Positions 14,129 through 17,130 of a stretch of 17,130 nt of DNA are shown here, one piece after another. Each line of letters opens with the position of its first letter. Position 1 is the first letter of the stretch. The notes under the pieces were generated by a model. The model was given only the letters and a program-made list of their open reading frames with translations, was not told the origin of the DNA and ran no database searches. The DNA comes from Muribaculaceae bacterium (GTDB lineage Bacteria > Bacteroidota > Bacteroidia > Bacteroidales > Muribaculaceae), in contig VSPF01000046.1 in NCBI GenBank assembly GCA_009775195.1, forward strand, positions 1 to 17,130. The letters are read 5' to 3'. A program made the position numbers and the translations under genes.

Positions 14129-16855
14129 TTAGAAATTCACACGCAGTTTCATCGAGTATGTGCGACCAAACGAGTAGAAGGTACCATAGATATTATCCCA
14201 GGCACCGTCAACCGACGAGTTGCTCCATGCATCGACTACGTAGTTGTAGTTGAAGAGGTTGTGCACGTTGCCATAGAGGGTGGCATTAACACCGGCGATA
14301 TCGAAGTTCCACGAAGCGTGGAGGTCGAGCTGGTTGCCCCATGGAATTTGCCAGGGTTTGGCCAGGCTGATTTCCTTGCCGAGGTCGGGAGTCGAAAGTG
14401 TATAGTCAGAGTAGTTGCGTGCGTTGACCTTCCAGTCGGCACCGATGCGGAAGCCACGCCAGGGGCGGAATGTGGCACCGAGGGCCGCAGTTGTCTGGGC
14501 AGAACCGCCGACCTTGATACCTTTCTGGTTCAGGACGCCGGTTGCATGGTCGGGAGCCATGATGCCTTCGGCAACATCACCGTTGGTCTTGATAGGCTGG
14601 CCTTGCAGGTTATAGAAGTAACCCTTGGCATTTGATGCCCACTCATAGTTACCGAGCGACAACATACCGGTGATTTCCAACCACTTGGTAGGCACGAAGG
14701 TAGCGTTGATTTCGACACCCATGTGACGTGCGTCTACACCGGCGAGGTTCATCACATAGCGTTCGCCCTGGTGAGGGCCGTTGTTAAACGAACCACTCCT
14801 TACCGAAGTCTTGTCCATCCACTTGGTATAGTAGGCATTGACTGTGGCCGAGAACATCTTTGAGCGGAAGTTATAGCCTAATTCTGCCGAGAATACTTTT
14901 TCGTTGAGGGGGTCGGGGTTGGTGGCGTTAGAGGTTGCCTGCTGCAAGAATACACCATTGGCAAAATAAGGTGCGCGGCTGATATAGCCCACGTTGCCAA
15001 ACACGTTGTTGTGGCGGTCGATATTGTAGTTGACACCGAATTTAACGGTACCTCCTACGAAGCTGTACCAGGGTGTTGTACCGTGCTCCTTGTCATAGTA
15101 GAACTTGTCCTGGCGTTTGTAGCCCACGTGGTTGAGTGAGCCAGAGAGCACCAGGTTGAGTTTCTTCTTGAAGAGGTTGAGCTCGCCCTGCACATAACCA
15201 CCTTCCTGCTGGGTATAACCAGTATAGTGACGATATACATAGTCGCCAACACCGAGTTTTTCATATACCCAGGCGGGATTAGCTGCCGCTGCATTGTTTT
15301 CGGGCTTTACATCATCGCGTGAGCTGTCATCTATAAAATATTCACCATCATAGAGGTCAATAATCTTATTATCATGATAGCCAACGTAGTAACGAAGGTC
15401 GATACCGGCAAGGAAGTTGAGTTTCTTGTCGAAGAAGCTGTTCTGGTAAGTCGATACAAGACCATACCAGTTGTGCGAGTTGTTCGACTGCGACATAACC
15501 ATGTTAGAACCGGTCTTCGAAGCTATATTCATCTCCTGGATAGCAGCGTAATCAAAGGTGCCGTCCTCGCAGCGGAAGAGCGGGGTAGCGACACCGTTGT
15601 ATGCACCATACCAGCTCGAATTGCTCAGGTTTTCACCCTTATACTGGCCACGGCCCTGGCCCGAATAGCCACCGCCCTTGGCAAGTGACACGTAGATGGT
15701 CGTAGACAAGCTCGATTTCTTGTCAATCTTCCATATATGGGCAAGTGAAATCTGGGGTTTGTGGTAGGTATTTTTATTGCTGCTACGTACCTGGCCGTGC
15801 ATATCGTAACCAAAGGTAGCATTGTAGCGATAAGGACTCTCGCTGCCCATGACGCGCTTGGCATAAGTCTGATACTCAATAATCGAGAGACCGTCCTTGT
15901 TACCGCGCTTGTCGTGTTGTTGGGGAGCGCCGAAAGCTGTCAACGACAACTGGTGACGGTCGTTGATACGCTTCGAGATATTGACAAAGTAGTTGTAAGA
16001 GGTGAAGGGAGTGCCCTGTATATATCCGTCGCCCCACTTGTGACTACCGAGGATAGTCACTGCCCAGCCGTTCTTCATAAGGCCGGTCGACAGTTTTATA
16101 CCCATGTCGTTGAGACCGTCGTTGCCGAAGCCGTACCATACACGGCCACCTTTCTCTGCATCAAGGCTTTGAGTGGTGATGTTGATAGTACCGCCCACCG
16201 AGGGAGCCGAAAGAACGGCAGCACCGAGACCGCGCTGGGTCTGGATATTAGAGGCTACATCGCCAAGGCCGGCCCAGTTAGACCAGTACACCCAGCCGCC
16301 TTCCATATCGTTGACGGGGATACCGTTTACCATCACGGCAAGGTTTTCGCTCTTGAAGCCGCGCATGTTGATTTTAGCGTCGCCGAAGCCGCCGCCATCC
16401 TTGGTTGCCCACACACCGGGAGTGGTGTTGAGGATTTCGGGAAGCTCCTGGCTGCCGAGCTTGGTATCTATTTCGGCGCGGTTTACCTGCGACACTGCCA
16501 CGGGTGTCTGACGTGTGCGGGCCAGAGACTGCGTTACGACCACGTCGTTGAGCATCTCGTTGGCAGGCTCGAGGGTGATGGTACCCATGTTGGCCTTCAC
16601 AGCCTCTGTGCGGCTCTTATAGCCTACATAGCTAATGGTTATCGTACGGGCATCGGAGGGAACCTTGACATTGAATTCTCCATTGAAGTCAGTCACACCT
16701 ACAGCATGACCTTTAGTAATGACGATACCGGCGCCTATTACGGGCTCGCCTTCCTCGTCAACAACCGTACCTTTGCAGTTAATGGTGCCTCCGGCTGCAT
16801 AGGCTACGATGCCGGCAAGCCAAAGCACTAAGAATACTGATAAAAGTCGTCTCAT
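14129..16855 (-). CDS. TonB-dependent outer-membrane receptor with carboxypeptidase-regulatory-like domain
   Basis: The 908-residue protein imports a ligand across the outer membrane with energy from TonB-ExbBD. A signal peptide (about 1-21, MRRLLSVFLVLWLAGIVAYA) is followed by a carboxypeptidase-D-regulatory-like domain (about 24-96; GTVVDEEGEPVIGAGIVI and ISYVGYKS). A probable TonB box (DVVVT, 104-108) and the plug domain (about 110-230; NMRGFKSENLAVMVNGIPV, then SVGGTINI) come next. The rest is a beta-barrel rich in alternating aromatic strands, ending in MKLRVNF with the C-terminal Phe expected for BAM insertion. It is not a typical SusC: no SusD gene follows, and it is shorter than most SusC proteins (about 1000 residues). 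It heads a two-gene operon with the lipoprotein. Substrate cannot be predicted. Confidence 0.92.
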   Translation of the reverse strand: MRRLLSVFLVLWLAGIVAYAAGGTINCKGTVVDEEGEPVIGAGIVITKGHAVGVTDFNGEFNVKVPSDARTITISYVGYKSRTEAVKANMGTITLEPANEMLNDVVVTQSLARTRQTPVAVSQVNRAEIDTKLGSQELPEILNTTPGVWATKDGGGFGDAKINMRGFKSENLAVMVNGIPVNDMEGGWVYWSNWAGLGDVASNIQTQRGLGAAVLSAPSVGGTINITTQSLDAEKGGRVWYGFGNDGLNDMGIKLSTGLMKNGWAVTILGSHKWGDGYIQGTPFTSYNYFVNISKRINDRHQLSLTAFGAPQQHDKRGNKDGLSIIEYQTYAKRVMGSESPYRYNATFGYDMHGQVRSSNKNTYHKPQISLAHIWKIDKKSSLSTTIYVSLAKGGGYSGQGRGQYKGENLSNSSWYGAYNGVATPLFRCEDGTFDYAAIQEMNIASKTGSNMVMSQSNNSHNWYGLVSTYQNSFFDKKLNFLAGIDLRYYVGYHDNKIIDLYDGEYFIDDSSRDDVKPENNAAAANPAWVYEKLGVGDYVYRHYTGYTQQEGGYVQGELNLFKKKLNLVLSGSLNHVGYKRQDKFYYDKEHGTTPWYSFVGGTVKFGVNYNIDRHNNVFGNVGYISRAPYFANGVFLQQATSNATNPDPLNEKVFSAELGYNFRSKMFSATVNAYYTKWMDKTSVRSGSFNNGPHQGERYVMNLAGVDARHMGVEINATFVPTKWLEITGMLSLGNYEWASNAKGYFYNLQGQPIKTNGDVAEGIMAPDHATGVLNQKGIKVGGSAQTTAALGATFRPWRGFRIGADWKVNARNYSDYTLSTPDLGKEISLAKPWQIPWGNQLDLHASWNFDIAGVNATLYGNVHNLFNYNYVVDAWSNSSVDGAWDNIYGTFYSFGRTYSMKLRVNF

Positions 16856-16884
16856 TGATTTAGTTTATTGTTGATAATGTGGTT

Positions 16885-16910
16885 TCGTGTCAGCTTGTGG
16901 AGAGACACGA
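16885..16910. repeat. Inverted repeat at the transcription start of the receptor operon
   Basis: TCGTGTC (16885-16891) and GACACGA (16904-16910) form a perfect 7-bp inverted repeat around 12 bases. It directly abuts the predicted -7 box and covers the likely start point, so it may be an operator or a 5' stem-loop in the leader of the receptor mRNA. Confidence 0.5.
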
Positions 16911-16942
16911 CAAAGGTACGACTTATTTTTGATTTTTTCACA
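16911..16942 (-). promoter_or_regulatory. Probable promoter of the receptor operon
   Basis: On the minus strand TACCTTTG (16918-16911) matches the TAnnTTTG -7 consensus exactly. TGTG at 16942-16939 lies 20 bases upstream and matches three of four bases of the -33 TTTG. The leader would be about 50 bases long, longer than at the other promoters here. Confidence 0.65.
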
Positions 16943-17095
16943 TAGAAACTATATATTTAACACAAATATAATAAAGATGATATTGACATAAAAACTTTGT
17001 CCTTGCCGAAGTGTTAAACAAGTAACCGAATTATAGCGTTATGAAAAAAATAATTAGGTATAGGCGGTTGATGCGCCCAAACGAAAGATAATCGC

Positions 17096-17103
17096 TACTT
17101 TTG
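17096..17103 (+). promoter_or_regulatory. -7 promoter box for the gene at the right edge
   Basis: TACTTTTG matches TAnnTTTG exactly on the plus strand. The nearest upstream TTG (17068-17070) is 25 bases away, more than the usual 19-21, so the -33 element is poor. The box ends only four bases before the ATG at 17108, which would make the transcript almost leaderless. Confidence 0.5.
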
Positions 17104-17107
17104 TAGC

Positions 17108-17130
17108 ATGATACAACGAGAAATATTTAA
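17108..17130 (+). CDS. N-terminal fragment of a gene cut by the window edge
   Basis: Only seven whole codons are visible (MIQREIF), opening with ATG just after a -7 box. The start of DUF4143-type AAA ATPases in Bacteroidota often reads M-I-x-R-E-I/L, which fits, but seven residues cannot establish a family. The true start could also lie further right. The 252-base region 16856-17107 to its left has no gene; apart from the promoter elements and inverted repeat listed here I see nothing in it but AT-rich sequence. Confidence 0.3.

Noticed and set aside
15761..16831. 356-codon plus-strand open frame opposite the receptor gene
   Set aside because: The receptor's signal peptide, plug and barrel are all in the minus frame; the plus frame is a shadow.
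14129..16855. Calling the receptor SusC and its partner SusD
   Set aside because: The partner lacks SusD features and carries a choice-of-anchor-J-like domain; the receptor is shorter than typical SusC proteins.

Overview
The window looks like a chromosomal piece of a GC-rich Bacteroidales genome, possibly a Muribaculaceae-type gut commensal (inference). The signs are Bacteroidota promoters (TTTG-N20-TAnnTTTG, clear before the methyltransferase operon and before lpxA), a TonB-dependent receptor with an N-terminal carboxypeptidase-regulatory-like domain, a lipoprotein with an acidic export signal, an LpxA, an erythronate-4-phosphate dehydrogenase with the short Bacteroidota-type C-terminus, and an HtpG tail. 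The left edge looks like a true contig end: bases 1-31 resemble a Nextera adapter.

Left arm, plus strand (1-5366): the 3' end of htpG and its terminator. Then a tightly coupled operon of four genes that touch or overlap: a THUMP-domain rRNA methyltransferase with a long basic tail, purD (purine synthesis), an unrecognised polytopic membrane protein, and pdxB (vitamin B6 synthesis).

Centre, minus strand (10036 down to 5368): a radical SAM/SPASM-like protein and a GT4 glycosyltransferase (ATGA overlap), then a ComM/YifB AAA+ ATPase, then an unusual single-domain-type Y1 (HUH) transposase. The transposase carries a C-terminal half resembling the Rossmann/SLOG fold of DprA. It is preceded by two small hairpins in inverted orientation, reminiscent of REP elements. 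Base composition changes sharply inside this gene, at the point where the HUH core ends. This is the most unusual locus in the window.

Right of centre: a plus-strand GT4 glycosyltransferase (10127-11239) overlaps tail-to-tail with minus-strand lpxA (11205-11993), the first acyltransferase of lipid A synthesis. A 90-base divergent intergenic region with two inverted repeats separates the GT4 gene from the radical SAM operon. These genes suggest cell-envelope glycan work, but no substrate can be read from the sequence.

Right arm, minus strand (16855 down to 12121): a two-gene operon for a TonB-dependent outer-membrane receptor and a surface lipoprotein with a choice-of-anchor-J-like domain, closed by a strong terminator whose T-tract overlaps the lpxA promoter. 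The last 250 bases are a divergent intergenic region that ends with a -7 promoter box and the first codons of a plus-strand gene cut by the window edge. No rRNA, tRNA, CRISPR array, plasmid or phage module was seen.
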